This document shows positions 24,112 through 35,400 of a stretch of DNA of 64,000 nt, piece after piece; within the stretch, counting starts at the first letter, position 1; each line of letters opens with the position of its first letter. Both the position numbers and the translations under genes were made by a program. Source of the stretch: Peltaster fructicola (lineage: Eukaryota > Ascomycota > Dothideomycetes); the NCBI GenBank assembly GCA_001592805.2, contig CP051141.1, positions 682,001 to 746,000 on the forward strand, read 5' to 3'. The notes below the pieces were generated by a model. It ran no database searches. It was not told where the DNA came from and saw nothing but the letters and a program-made list of their open reading frames with translations.

Positions 24112-25911
24112 GTTGTGTGGTCAAAATCGAGTATGAACGTGTTGCTCGAAGTGTATGCCAGCTGTTGCTATGTCCCCAGAGGTGGTGTCGAAGGATGCTG
24201 CGAGTAGGGAGTGTTGTTCGACGGCCAGCTTGCAGTGCTTGATCAATGCGCGTTGTCCTCACAGTGAATCTGAAAGTAGATCTCGGATCTTGATAGCTTC
24301 TGTGCAGGCTTCTTGTTGTCAGGTGTCAGGTGCCGGGATCTTGGCTGACTGATTGGAGGGCAGGGTGGGTGCGCGTGTCCGAAGGCACTGTGGATGTGAG
24401 GCGGATGCGTGCGAGCGACTTGCTTTCTCTCGCCGTTCTCCGATGGATATGTCGATGAGGCGTATGTTTGTGTGCGTTGTAGAAGTGATGTTGATCGTGA
24501 GAGCAGAAGCGGTTGCAATGACAGCCGTGTGATGTCGTGTGGATGGTAAAGCAGAGGCAGGCGCAGCACCCCGCCGTGCAGATGCTCCAACTCTCGATCA
24601 ATTTTAAGCCTAGATTGAAACGAGCAAGTCTAGCGTGCCAGTTGGGTGCGCTTGACGTACAGCGTCCTGTTCAGTTCCTCAACATAAGACTCGTCGAGCT
24701 TTCGCTTGTGTTTCTTGTTATATCCTCTTTGCTGCAGCGACAGAAGAAGCTGAATCCGTTACTCCGCTGTGCGCCTTCTCATGCATGCACGCACGTAGGC
24801 TGCAATGCAGCACAGACAACACGAAATCCAAGGCGAGTCACGAGGTGACAGCTCGCTTCAAAAGCATCCACCTCTGACCACACTGCCAATTTCCAACGAA
24901 TGGGCGTGCGGTCGTGGGGTGGGTCTTTGAGTGCGCTTCCAGAGGAGCCATAGTGGTCACATGCGCACAGAAATGCTTAGCTGTCGACGATTTGGCAGTA
25001 GTCGAGGCTCTACCTCGCACGAAATGGCAGACAGCACTATTGCAGCTGTACAGAAAGGTCAGAGATGTCAACAAACGGTCTTTGAGGCTGAACTATTGGC
25101 TTCGGCTGGCTATAATTGTCTCCAAGCCTCAGCCAATGCGCGTTGCACAGGATTTCTCTACTTCTCCTTCGTGCTATACACACTGCTCACCCTACTGTCA
25201 TTCTGCTGCTCGTTGCCTTTAGCGAAACGTTGTTCTTGGGAGCTATGAACCCTCTCCGACAAACTCTCTTCTCAGCTTGCATAGGCGCATGGACGTTTCG
25301 CTCATGACGGGTGCTTGGAGGCCAGCCGTGTCTGTCCAATACTCCCGCATGTCACGAGTACCGCCCTGCTTCGTCACGGCTTCAACGGCATTCGTCCTCC
25401 TCAACAAAGTCATGGCGATTTGACTCAGCCTCATCGTGTTGCGGACGCTGCGCCGCTGATGCAAAATTCTCTCCTGTTGCTCAGGATGCTTGTCCGGTTG
25501 CACAGCATCTGAGATTGGCGCCACACATCGTCAGGCGATAGACTATCGGTCTTCTGTAGGAGCAGTCCGGCGGTAAGGTGCGTCACTTCGCACAACATGC
25601 GCTCAACAGCAAAATCGCGGTATTCCGCCGGAATCAGCGACCTGCAGAATACGTAGCTGACCATGACAGCAGTATGCTCCTGCTCATCCGATCGACCTAG
25701 TCAGCTGTCCGCATTCTCGGCGACGATCCTGCCGATAATCCCATGGATTAAAGACCACAGCTGACACTCAAAGATTGCAGCGCAGGCAACGGTTCATGTA
25801 AAGTCTTGCTGATGACTGTCTCACGCCAGAAGCAGGATTGAGGACAAACAGTATGTGGCACGACAGCTATTGCTCTCAATCTCTGGGTATCATGAAACAA
25901 CATCGCCCCGA
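24112..25911. other. 1.8-kb spacer: GSK3 promoter and MTO1 3' flank
   Basis: No recognised gene lies here. Two overlapping minus-strand open frames at 25243-25664 look somewhat protein-like but match no family I know, and would need a frame change to be one gene. The rest shows nothing but short shadow frames. Confidence 0.4.
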
Positions 25912-28005
25912 TCATGCGACAGTTTCAAATGCCCTGCGAGGGACATTGCCCTCGAAGGTCTCCTTGAATAGAGCTTGCTTTCGTAGTCGTCCCTCCGATC
26001 GAATATACGCAAGAAGCTTGATGGTACCATTGGGCGTCACACCCTCAATTCGTCTCGCTTGTCCAATAGACTCTGGTCGAACCTCGGAAAGAACCTTCTT
26101 CTCCTCGAAACTGAGTCCAAAGATTGCCTCGTAGTTCAGGTCTGCAGGAAGCAGTAGACTCTCGTCCCGCGCGAAAGCTGCAGCTGCAGACTCCTGCTGT
26201 ATCACATACGGTGCATAAACACCCTCGATATCTAGACGCCGTCGGATATGCTCAGGATAGGACAAAAGCTCGGGCATGGAGTCCATGAAGCTGTCGATGT
26301 CAATAGTTGAGCTCCGAAGCAGCTCATATGCACTTCGTTTGATACTGTCGCTCCGGACAGGCAGGCCTTGCTCGATCCAGGCTTGCGAACTGAGCTTCTT
26401 AGCTTGCAACGTGACTCGCAGTGCATCAAGCTGGTCTTTCTCGTCGCTGAAAGCCCGCCATCTCGCATCGCCAACAGCTCCAGCGGCTCGTCCTTTGGCT
26501 GTGAGTCGCAGGTCTGCATTGTCGGCTCTTGCACTGATGCGGTACTCGCTTCTGCTGGTGAACATGCGATAAGGCTCGCTGACACCCTTAGTGATGAGAT
26601 CATCGATCATGATACCAATATAGCTCTCTGCTCTGCTCATGATGAATGGAGGGCGACCCGATGCAGCATTCCCTGCATTGATACCGGCTACAATGCCCAG
26701 CGCAGCGGCTTCTTCATAGCCGGTCGTTCCATTGATCTGCCCTGCAAGGAACAAACCACTGAGGGCCTTGGTCTCAAGTGTGTTTTTGAGACTTCGAGGG
26801 TCGACGTAGTCGTACTCAACGCCATAACCTGGCTCTAGCATCACTGCATTTTCGAGTCCCGCCATCTTGCGTATTGCCATTTCTTGTGCCTCGGCGGGCA
26901 CTGTCATGCTAATGCCGTTCGGGTAGATCACCTCGCTGTCGAAACCTTCTGGTTCGAGCCAAACAATGTGCTGATCCTTCGTTGTGAAGCGAATTACTTT
27001 GCTTTCCAGTGATGGACAGTATCGTGGACCTTTCACTGTTTCGCGGATGTGAATACTTTGGTCCAGGTACTGCCGTATTATGTCATGAACTGCTGGATTT
27101 GTATGCGTGCTATGGCAGAGCATCTGATCTTCCACGCTGACCTTGTGATTAAGGTACGAGAATGGCATCGGAGGCTCGTCACCTAGCTGCGGTTCCAGTT
27201 TGTCCCACTCAACTGAGTTTTTGTGGATTCTGGGAGGTGTGCCAGTCTTGAGTCTGCCCATTGTGAAGCCTGCTTCCCTCAAAGATTGCGACAAACCAAA
27301 GGTTGCGGCTTCGCCCATACGTCCTGACGGAAAGACATCAAGGCCGATGTGTATCTCACCACCAAGAAATGTTCCAGTTGTGATGACCACGTTTGCAGTC
27401 GGTATAATCTCACCGGATTCGAGTCGAACGCCTGTGATCTTACCATGTCTTCCCTCAGCTTGCGCGTCTTGTGATCGATCAACAATGATGTCCGCAACTT
27501 TGCCTTCTTTTACATTGAGTCCAGGATAGCTTGTCATCTCTTCTCTCATGTGTTTCTTGTAGAGTTTGCGGTCGATCTGCGCTCGAGGTCCCCATACAGC
27601 CGGTCCTTTCCTCCTGTTGAGCACTCTGAATTGTACACCAGCTTTGTCTGTGACTCTACCTATCACACCGTCTAGGGCATCGATTTCGCGAATCATTGTG
27701 CCTTTGCCGATGCCGCCGATCGATGGGTTGCAGCTGCAGACTCCAAGATTGTCGTAGGATGGCGTGACGAGTGTTGTCCTTGCGCCTGTTCGGGCTGCTG
27801 CGGCAGATGCCTCACAACCAGCATGACCACCACCAATGACCACAACATCAACTGGTGGACTGAAATCGTTAGCAAATGCTTGCGCAGACTGATCGTGAAC
27901 CCACATCGAATCTGCCACTGTTGCGAGACCACGGCCACGCACACGGCGCGACGTAGCCCAGAGAGCCTGCGCTCTCTTCGACAGTAACTTCATCTGTTGA
28001 CGCAT
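25912..28005 (-). CDS. MTO1: mitochondrial tRNA U34 modification enzyme MTO1 (MnmG/GidA)
   Basis: With MSS1/GTPBP3, this FAD protein installs the 5-carboxymethylaminomethyl group on wobble uridine of mitochondrial tRNAs. The reading frame of 697 residues has no intron. A presequence-like start ([21 protein letters not shown]) is followed by the FAD-binding [13 protein letters not shown]. MnmG hallmarks are [24 protein letters not shown] and [17 protein letters not shown]. The C-terminal helical domain is complete. The frame extends upstream to a TTG, but the first ATG is at 28005. The start codon is 242 bp from the divergent SLP1 start. Confidence 0.96.
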   Translation of the reverse strand: MRQQMKLLSKRAQALWATSRRVRGRGLATVADSMWVHDQSAQAFANDFSPPVDVVVIGGGHAGCEASAAAARTGARTTLVTPSYDNLGVCSCNPSIGGIGKGTMIREIDALDGVIGRVTDKAGVQFRVLNRRKGPAVWGPRAQIDRKLYKKHMREEMTSYPGLNVKEGKVADIIVDRSQDAQAEGRHGKITGVRLESGEIIPTANVVITTGTFLGGEIHIGLDVFPSGRMGEAATFGLSQSLREAGFTMGRLKTGTPPRIHKNSVEWDKLEPQLGDEPPMPFSYLNHKVSVEDQMLCHSTHTNPAVHDIIRQYLDQSIHIRETVKGPRYCPSLESKVIRFTTKDQHIVWLEPEGFDSEVIYPNGISMTVPAEAQEMAIRKMAGLENAVMLEPGYGVEYDYVDPRSLKNTLETKALSGLFLAGQINGTTGYEEAAALGIVAGINAGNAASGRPPFIMSRAESYIGIMIDDLITKGVSEPYRMFTSRSEYRISARADNADLRLTAKGRAAGAVGDARWRAFSDEKDQLDALRVTLQAKKLSSQAWIEQGLPVRSDSIKRSAYELLRSSTIDIDSFMDSMPELLSYPEHIRRRLDIEGVYAPYVIQQESAAAAFARDESLLLPADLNYEAIFGLSFEEKKVLSEVRPESIGQARRIEGVTPNGTIKLLAYIRSEGRLRKQALFKETFEGNVPRRAFETVA

Positions 28006-28247
28006 GATGGACGAATATGTAGGCAATACACAATAGTCGAGACATATGGACCCTGAACGAGGCTAGCTGTTTTCGGTTGGACGCCTATGATGTCGCGTGA
28101 ATGATTTTGTGGCTGATCAAGGTGACAACTGTCTCAGGGAATTCATTCAGATAATGACTTGCTCCACGTTATCCTCCTTGAAAATGAGCCTGTTGTTCAA
28201 GCAGTAGCTCGGACAATCATCGGCGTCAGAAGCATGAAGCCATAATC
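28006..28247. promoter_or_regulatory. 242-bp shared divergent promoter MTO1 / SLP1
   Basis: Both start codons face away from this short interval, so it must contain two transcription start regions. I see no strong TATA box on either strand and assign no factor. Confidence 0.6.
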
Positions 28248-30887
28248 ATGCTATCTTTGGTGCGGTGTGGTATCTATGGACTTGCAGTTTTTGCCAGTAT
28301 CTGTGGCGTCAGAGCAGATGACGAACGGGCACAGTTGACAGGCACCTCGGTGGTTAGCACAACCAGGTCATCGACAGTTGCGGGATCCCTCAGTGAAAGT
28401 GCGAGCCTGATATCAACAAGCAGCACCACGACAAGCACTGGTACTTGTCCCAGTAGGACGATCAACTACATCACGCATACCCTGGCACAGCAATGTCTCC
28501 GTGCGGATTGGTCACGGTCTCGCGGGAGCGATGGGACTTCGTCCAGGTCAGGCGTCACATCAGATGTTGTGACAACCACGAACTCGGCAGCCAGCGGAGA
28601 CAGCAGTACATCGAATACTGATCCACATGTTGCGAACCAAGCCATTATGCCAGCCAGCACGATCGTTCACATCTCAGCAACGCTTGACGGTTCTACTGAG
28701 ACTGACGTCGACTCCCCTCTGGACAATGCGAACTTCCTATCGTTCGAAGAATGGAAGAAGCAGAATCTCGCAAAGGCAGGACAATCTGGTGACAATATTG
28801 GCAATAGACAACAATTCGAGCCTGGTAGGAGACAAGCAAACGTCAATGCTCTGGACTCGCTCGGCGAGGAAAGCGAGATTGATCTGGACTTCACTGGTTT
28901 CGGTGGCGCTTCAGTGAAACCAAAGGCACATTCTGAGCACTCAACCAGCAGCACATCTGCCACAGTAGATGACACAGAAGTGAGCCAAGCTTCGCCGGCT
29001 TCACAGGCACTACGACCGAGAGACGCAGGCAAGACCTGTAAGGAAAGGACAAACTATGCATCATTCGATTGTGCCGCAACAATACTCAAGAGCAACAAGG
29101 AATGCAAGTCGGCATCTTCGGTGCTGGTTGAGAACAAGGACAGCTACATGCTAAACAAGTGCTCTGCTAGCAACAAGTACATTATTGTCGAGCTTTGCAA
29201 CGACATTCTCGTTGACACTGTGGTTCTCGCCAATTACGAGTTCTTCAGCTCGATTTTCAGGACGTTCAGAGTGTCAGTATCTGACAGATATCCTGCCAAA
29301 GCAGAAAAGTGGAAAGATCTTGGCACTTTCGTGGCAAGGAATACGAGGGAAGTGCAAGCTTTCCTCATCGAGAATCCTCTCATATGGGCTCGATATCTAC
29401 GGATCGAGTTTCTGACTCATTATGGGAGCGAATACTACTGTCCTCTGAGTCTGCTGCGTGTACATGGCACGACCATGATGGAGGAGTTCAGAAACCAAGA
29501 AGAACTTGCGCGAGGCGAAGCTCAGGACGATGAGTCCGTTGTTGAACCTATTGACACAATGGAGGCGGTGGTCACAGCCGTAACACCATTGCCTGAGTCG
29601 AGCCTTGTCGAGAAGAATGTTGACAACGCATCGTCGCCAACAAACGTCACGGAAGTATTATCTGATCGGATACCCTCTGTGAGCACCACTGCCAATGCCT
29701 CAGTCGCAAGCGCTGCCGACCATAGCGATGGTGTCTATGTTGCTTTCTCCGTCATGTCTGAAATCACCTCCACGATCAGCACATGTCGGAGTGACTCAAC
29801 GACTCCTGCTATACAGACCACGAGCTCGGCTACCACATCTATCTCAGTGGTCGATACTACCAACTCGGGTAGTCCATCAGCTGCTGCGAAAGAGTCAAGC
29901 TCTGCTTCGTCAGCGGCTCCGACAGAATCAGCACAGAGAGGCTCATCATTTGTCGCAAGTTCCAGCATTCAAGCAGTTCCTTCCTCAGCTACGTCGTCGA
30001 GCAACACCTCTGCCGTCACCAGCATGACAGCAACAGCTGTCAACTCTTCAACGGCGTCCGTCAACTCAACAGAGCTACGGAATACAACACAGACAGATGT
30101 TGCTCACAAGGCATCAAGCAACAATTCCACCAAGTCCTCTTCATCCACAGCACCACATGCACAACCCTCCACCCAAGAATCATTCTTCAAGTCAATCTCA
30201 AAACGACTTCAGCAGCTCGAGAGCAACAGCACACTCAGTCTCCAATACATCGAGGAACAATCACGAATTCTCAGGGACGCCTTCAGCAAGGTCGAGAAGC
30301 GGCAGATCAGTACTACTACTTCGTTCCTCGCCAATCTCAACAATACAGTCATGGCAGAGCTGGCAGGCTTCCGTCAAGCATACGATCAACTGTGGCAGAG
30401 CACAGTCATTGAGCTTGAAAGCCAAAGAGAACAGCATCAACGAGAGATGACAGCACTGAGTAGCCGACTGACGTTGGTCGTGGATGAGCTTGTCTGGCAG
30501 AAGCGCATGGGGATCGTACAATCCACGTTGCTCCTGCTGTGTATCGGTCTTGTGTTGTTTGCCCGACCAGGCAATACTTGGGAGGCATCACTTGCGCAAC
30601 AAGTCATGGCAAGATCGCAAGCCGCATTCCGTTCAGGTACAGCTAGCGATCAGCACAGTCCGTCGGATGGTCGAAGTCCTGTGAGCCTCTTCCGTCGTAA
30701 GCTACCACTATGGCGCAAGGATGCAAAATCTACGGAACGATCTGACGATGCATCACTCAGTCCGGCACCAGACAGTCCGATCGGTCTTGAGTCACCCATA
30801 GAGGGTAGTCCCTTGAGCCAGGCACTCGCATATGATGAAGATGAGGCAGCATTGTCAGAGGCCAGTATTGGTAATTTGAGCATATAG
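28248..30887 (+). CDS. SLP1: SUN-like ER membrane protein (SLP1 family), 879 aa
   Basis: SLP1-type SUN-like proteins sit in the ER membrane; in yeast SLP1 with EMP65 guards soluble proteins from degradation (family knowledge). A signal peptide (residues 1-23) is followed by a Ser/Thr-rich region, a FLSFEEWKKQNL motif typical of fungal members, and the SUN-like domain at about 262-410 (FDCAATIL, VENKDSYMLNKC, VIVELCN-like, YCPLSLLRVHG). A long Ser/Thr spacer precedes a coiled coil (about 645-750). One membrane helix lies near 755-775 (STLLLLCIGLVLFA), followed by a charged tail. There is no intron and the frame is intact. Confidence 0.9.
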   Translation: MLSLVRCGIYGLAVFASICGVRADDERAQLTGTSVVSTTRSSTVAGSLSESASLISTSSTTTSTGTCPSRTINYITHTLAQQCLRADWSRSRGSDGTSSRSGVTSDVVTTTNSAASGDSSTSNTDPHVANQAIMPASTIVHISATLDGSTETDVDSPLDNANFLSFEEWKKQNLAKAGQSGDNIGNRQQFEPGRRQANVNALDSLGEESEIDLDFTGFGGASVKPKAHSEHSTSSTSATVDDTEVSQASPASQALRPRDAGKTCKERTNYASFDCAATILKSNKECKSASSVLVENKDSYMLNKCSASNKYIIVELCNDILVDTVVLANYEFFSSIFRTFRVSVSDRYPAKAEKWKDLGTFVARNTREVQAFLIENPLIWARYLRIEFLTHYGSEYYCPLSLLRVHGTTMMEEFRNQEELARGEAQDDESVVEPIDTMEAVVTAVTPLPESSLVEKNVDNASSPTNVTEVLSDRIPSVSTTANASVASAADHSDGVYVAFSVMSEITSTISTCRSDSTTPAIQTTSSATTSISVVDTTNSGSPSAAAKESSSASSAAPTESAQRGSSFVASSSIQAVPSSATSSSNTSAVTSMTATAVNSSTASVNSTELRNTTQTDVAHKASSNNSTKSSSSTAPHAQPSTQESFFKSISKRLQQLESNSTLSLQYIEEQSRILRDAFSKVEKRQISTTTSFLANLNNTVMAELAGFRQAYDQLWQSTVIELESQREQHQREMTALSSRLTLVVDELVWQKRMGIVQSTLLLLCIGLVLFARPGNTWEASLAQQVMARSQAAFRSGTASDQHSPSDGRSPVSLFRRKLPLWRKDAKSTERSDDASLSPAPDSPIGLESPIEGSPLSQALAYDEDEAALSEASIGNLSI

Positions 30888-31133
30888 CATTGCTGAAGGT
30901 TTGCCTTCTTCGTAGTTCATGACCATCAATATAATACATCTCTGCCCTGATAGTGAAGAGCATCTGCATAGTTGTGTCTTCTGTACGCACCTGTAGTGCA
31001 AAGGCGTTGCGTCACGCATCCGCAGTCGTGGTATATGCTTTGCGCGCTCGCGACGTCAATTGCAAGGAGTCCAAAGCTACAATAGCAGTGTCTGTTGGGA
31101 TTGCACTGCGTTCTGGAAGTCCAAGTCGATGGA

Positions 31134-31772
31134 CTAATCACTGCTGGCACATCCCCTGCAACCACAGCTTACGCACTGAATCTCTTCGTCTTCCTTCAGC
31201 TGTTCTCGTGGCACACGACAGATGCATGTGCTATTGAAGTTTGTCTCTTTCGTCTGGATACATCGAAGACAGCATAGCTAGGTCGGTCAGCTCCGTTCGT
31301 GGCTTGTGAGGAAAATGCCTACCTTCTCGTAACCTTGCTTCTTCCACTTTGCGATCAGGTTGCCATCAGCATACCCATTCTTGAGCAACCAATCATACAG
31401 TGGCCTGGAGATTGCCTCTTTCTCATAGTAGAGGTCGTAGATGTAACGTGAACCTGAACATGTCGTTAGCATTTCTCTTGGCTGGCCAGTTGAACGTCGA
31501 GGTTTCGAGGTCAGACGAAGAACGATAACCTCACCTTAACAACCCGAGAAGGGCAGTTTCATCTGCGATGGATGCGCATAGAGATGTGTTTGATACCTAC
31601 GCTGGTGTGAGATCTGGTAAATAGGCCAGACCATCTCGTGCTTCTTCCTCCCTTCGTGACTGGCGTTCTCGGCGTCCTTCATTTTGTTGGCGAACTCGAG
31701 CAGAGTATCTTCAATGTCTTGAAAGCCATCTGGAGGCGGTTTGCGATTGCGCGAGGTGCGTATCACAGGCAT
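31134..31772 (-). CDS. BUD31: splicing factor BUD31 (G10 protein), 148 aa
   Basis: BUD31 is a spliceosome core protein that contacts U6 and the catalytic centre. Exons are 31772-31601, 31453-31323 and 31277-31134. The protein has [14 protein letters not shown], then [33 protein letters not shown] and the zinc-binding cysteine set ending CVSCGCRGC, nearly identical across eukaryotes. Length fits the family (about 144-157). The first intron is 147 nt, the longest assigned here. The last exon would be missed if only uninterrupted frames were read. Confidence 0.97.
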
Positions 31773-32445
31773 AATGGTGTGTTGTGAGTGTGAGAAAGCT
31801 GTCTGTCAGTGCCGTGAAGTGCGTGCTGGAGGTTGCGCTGGAAGGAATGAACGATACCTCATCCGGACTAGTCTCCACCACGCAAGGGTCTGTGTCGAGG
31901 CGTCTGCATGATTCTGAGCCTCATGCTCATTTTCGTCACCTACACTCTGCTCATCTCGATCCTGTGATGTTCCTGCTAACCTCATTGTCGTTGCTTCTAG
32001 CCTACAATGGAGGGAGGCAGTAAGCTGTAAGATCGATCGGCTGGTGGTCCCGAAGCGTGTGACATGCTTCTCCCATGCTCAGCACAGTAGTATCAGCAGC
32101 AACAAGTGATCTCCGATCTTGGGTTCGTGGCCAGACTCGATGCCGACTGCCACCACACTGTATGCATGAGTATCCTTAGTGCTGTCAGCTCAATACATCT
32201 GCACGAGCTGCTGTTGCGCAGAGGTGATCACCAGCCATGCAGGAACGATCATTTCATTACTGCAGTAGCAGGGACAGTATTCACCACCCGGGCAGAGAAA
32301 CGTTCCTCAGGACGTGCTTGTCAGATGCATAAACTTTCGAATAATAGATTACATAACGAAGGGCGCCTAATGCCAAATGTAGCGAAACTGGTCTCAGTGG
32401 CGGCCTATATGTTCAGTTGAAGAAATCAGCTTGGTCGACTCGGTA
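31773..32445. other. spacer: BUD31 promoter and adhesin 3' flank
   Basis: About 670 bp without a recognisable gene between the BUD31 start and the stop codon of the giant adhesin. Confidence 0.45.
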
Positions 32446-35400
32446 TCAAGTCTCCGCGCCGAAGGCTGGGAACGCTGGTGCGTATGTGCCAGAACAGCCT
32501 GTTGTGATGAGAGGATTGACGCCAGACGTGTATGGCTCAATCTGGTTACCCGTTGGATCCGTGATTGTCATTGACCATCCATAGTCGCCCTGCGAATTCG
32601 CATACATGAGTCGAAACGGGTAGTAGGTACCCGCGATAAGGTACTGCTGAGCTATTGCAGCATTAGCTGACTGCACGTACACGAATGCGAGTGCATTTGC
32701 CCGGGTCCAGCCAGACAAGGCTGTCGCTCCTAACCACAGGAACTCAATATCGTCCGTGCCGCTGAGTGTGAACGTGTAGTAGCCTGAAGAGCAAGCATAA
32801 AAGTAGCCTCTGTGGTTTACGACAAAGCTAGCGCTGCTGTATGTGTTTCCGTAGAAGCTGACAGAGGTGGTGGTAGTGCCACCAATACCGAAAATGCCGC
32901 CGGTAGTGCTTGTCGTTGGCGACGTTCCTGCCTGATAGATTGAGTTGGTGGTTCCCGTGCCTAGGTCTGCCGGCACATTCTTATAGTACTCGGGCGAGAA
33001 AGATGGATAACCAGGAGTAGAGTCCCCAGCTTGTTGATTTGTGTATACTGCATAGGCGATGCCGACATTGTTGCATGTCGCAGGTGATGGGCTTGGACAC
33101 GAAACTTGAACAAGTCCCGTGGCACCAGCGGCAGCTGTCGAAACCGTGCTCGTAGTAGCCACACTTCCGCTGTATACTAGGCTTGTGATGGCGGTACTTG
33201 TTGGAGCAACAGATGCCGGCGTTTGTGTCAAGACTGTGACAACGCCCAGCAGACCGCTGGGAAACAGAGTGAGAGTTCGGGTTGTAGTCCCTGCCCATGG
33301 CGTGACTGTGCTCGAGTAAGAGAGCGACCGGCCTGTAGTTGGATAGACGCTAACTACACATGGCGTAGCGACACCATTGACGACAGTCGAAGAGGTCGTT
33401 CTTGTCTGCACGGTCCCTGATGTGGTGCTGATGGTCAGTGATGATGTCGTGTTTGACGCAACACAAGCATTTTGGAACAGATAACTACTGCCATTGCTTG
33501 AGGCCAAGCCGCCTGGTCCTGACATGGAGAGCTGTAGTGATGCAGTGCCTTGAGAGAAACCGCCCAAGATGACAACGGAGTAGTACGAGTCAGCATTCAG
33601 CGTGGTTGTATAGGAGTTGGTGGAACTTCCAGCCGGATAACGTAGTTGAGCATTGCTGTCACCCCATGACTCAACTGAGGCACCTGGCGAGGCCCCAAGC
33701 CAGAGATACGCGACTGCAGACACTCCAAAGTTGAAGGTCCATGAGCCAGTGACGGGCACTCGTACCAATCCGAAGTAGCGAGTAGCCTTGTAGGTCATCT
33801 GCACCCTGCCAGAATTGTAGACATTGACAGATGCAGGATCTGTCTGACTGAAGGTTAAACCATTGGCGTAGCCATTCAGCTGGACGTTGATGCTGGTGCC
33901 ACTGTAATAGCGATTGAAATAATTGGCGGTAAGGTTTGCATATGCACCATCGTTCGAGGTAGCCTGCTTGAACGGATTCTCCACAATCTGATACAATAGA
34001 CCAGTTGCAGTGCAAGTGGGTGTTGCCACAAGATAGGTGCCGGATACCGCACCGCTTGGAGGCACAGTAGACAAGGTGGTTCTCTGTAGAGCTCCACTAG
34101 TAGCAGTCGTAATTGTCACGTACCCAGCAACTGGTGCTTCGACGACGTATGTGCCTGAAACCGTGCCAGAGGGACTCACAGTGGAGATCGTAGTCGAGGC
34201 CGAGATGGATCCATACGTGGTAGACGTCACATATCCAGCCAAGGGGCTTGCAACGATGTATGTTCCTGATATCGTTCCTGAAGGAGATATTGCAGTCAAT
34301 GTCGTTGCTGCTGCTAGCGACGGCTGATAGGTAATGCTGGTGACATATCCCGCAAGTGGTGCAACAACCACATATGTTCCAGAGACAGTGGCAGACGGAG
34401 ATTTTGTGCTTATAGTTGTAGCTGCACTGACAGTGGTCACATAGGACGTTGTTGTGGCGTAACCAGCCAGAGGGCTTGCGACGATGTATGTTCCTGATAT
34501 CGTTCCTGAAGGAGATATTGCAGTCAGTGTTGTTGCTGCTGCTAGTGACGGCTGGTAAGTGATGCTGGTGACATAACCGGCGAGTGGCGCCACAACCACG
34601 TAGGTTCCTGACACGGTTGCGGATGGAGATATTGTGCTTATAGTTGTAGCTGCACTGACAGTGGTCACATAGGACGTCGCTGTGGCATAGCCTGCGAGAG
34701 GTGCGGCGACCAGATACGTTCCTGATACTGTCCCGGATGGCGATACTGAGCTTATAGTTGTAGCTGCGCTGACCGTGGTTACGTAGGTTGTCGACATAGC
34801 GTAGCCAGCCAGAGGCACCGCAACCACATAGGTGCCTGATGCTGTTCCGGATGGTGATACTGAGCTTATAGTGGTGGCTGCGCTGACAGTCGTCACATAG
34901 GTTGTCGACGTAGCGTAGCCTGCCAGAGGCGCCGCAACCACATAGGTTCCCGATACCGTTCCGGACGGGGACACTGAGCTTATAGTTGTAGCTGCGCTCA
35001 CAGTAGTTACGTAGGTTGTCGACGTAGCGTAGCCTGCGAGAGGTGCCGCAACCACATAGGTTCCTGGAACGGTTCCGGATGGTGACACTGAGCTTATGGT
35101 CGTGGCTGCGCTCACAGTAGTTACGTAGGTTGTCGTTGTGGCGTATCCAGCAAGTGGAGCAGCCACAAGATATGTACCAGAAATAGAGCCTGAAGCCAAT
35201 GCTGTGCTTATAGTGGTAGCACTGCTGACCGTAGTGACGTATGTTGTACTAGTCTGGTACCCGGCGAGAGGTGTTACGACAATGTATGTACCTGACTGCG
35301 TGCCTGAAGGTGGAATCGTTGTGATGGTGCTGGCAGTTGCTAGAGATGCCACATATGAGAGCGAGGTTTGGTAGCCAGCTAGGGGATTCGCCACTAGATA

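Noticed and set aside
31287-31472. BUD31 ending at IFLTSHERS
   Set aside because: That end reads into an intron; splicing to 31277 restores the invariant LCCLRCIQT and zinc-binding cysteines.
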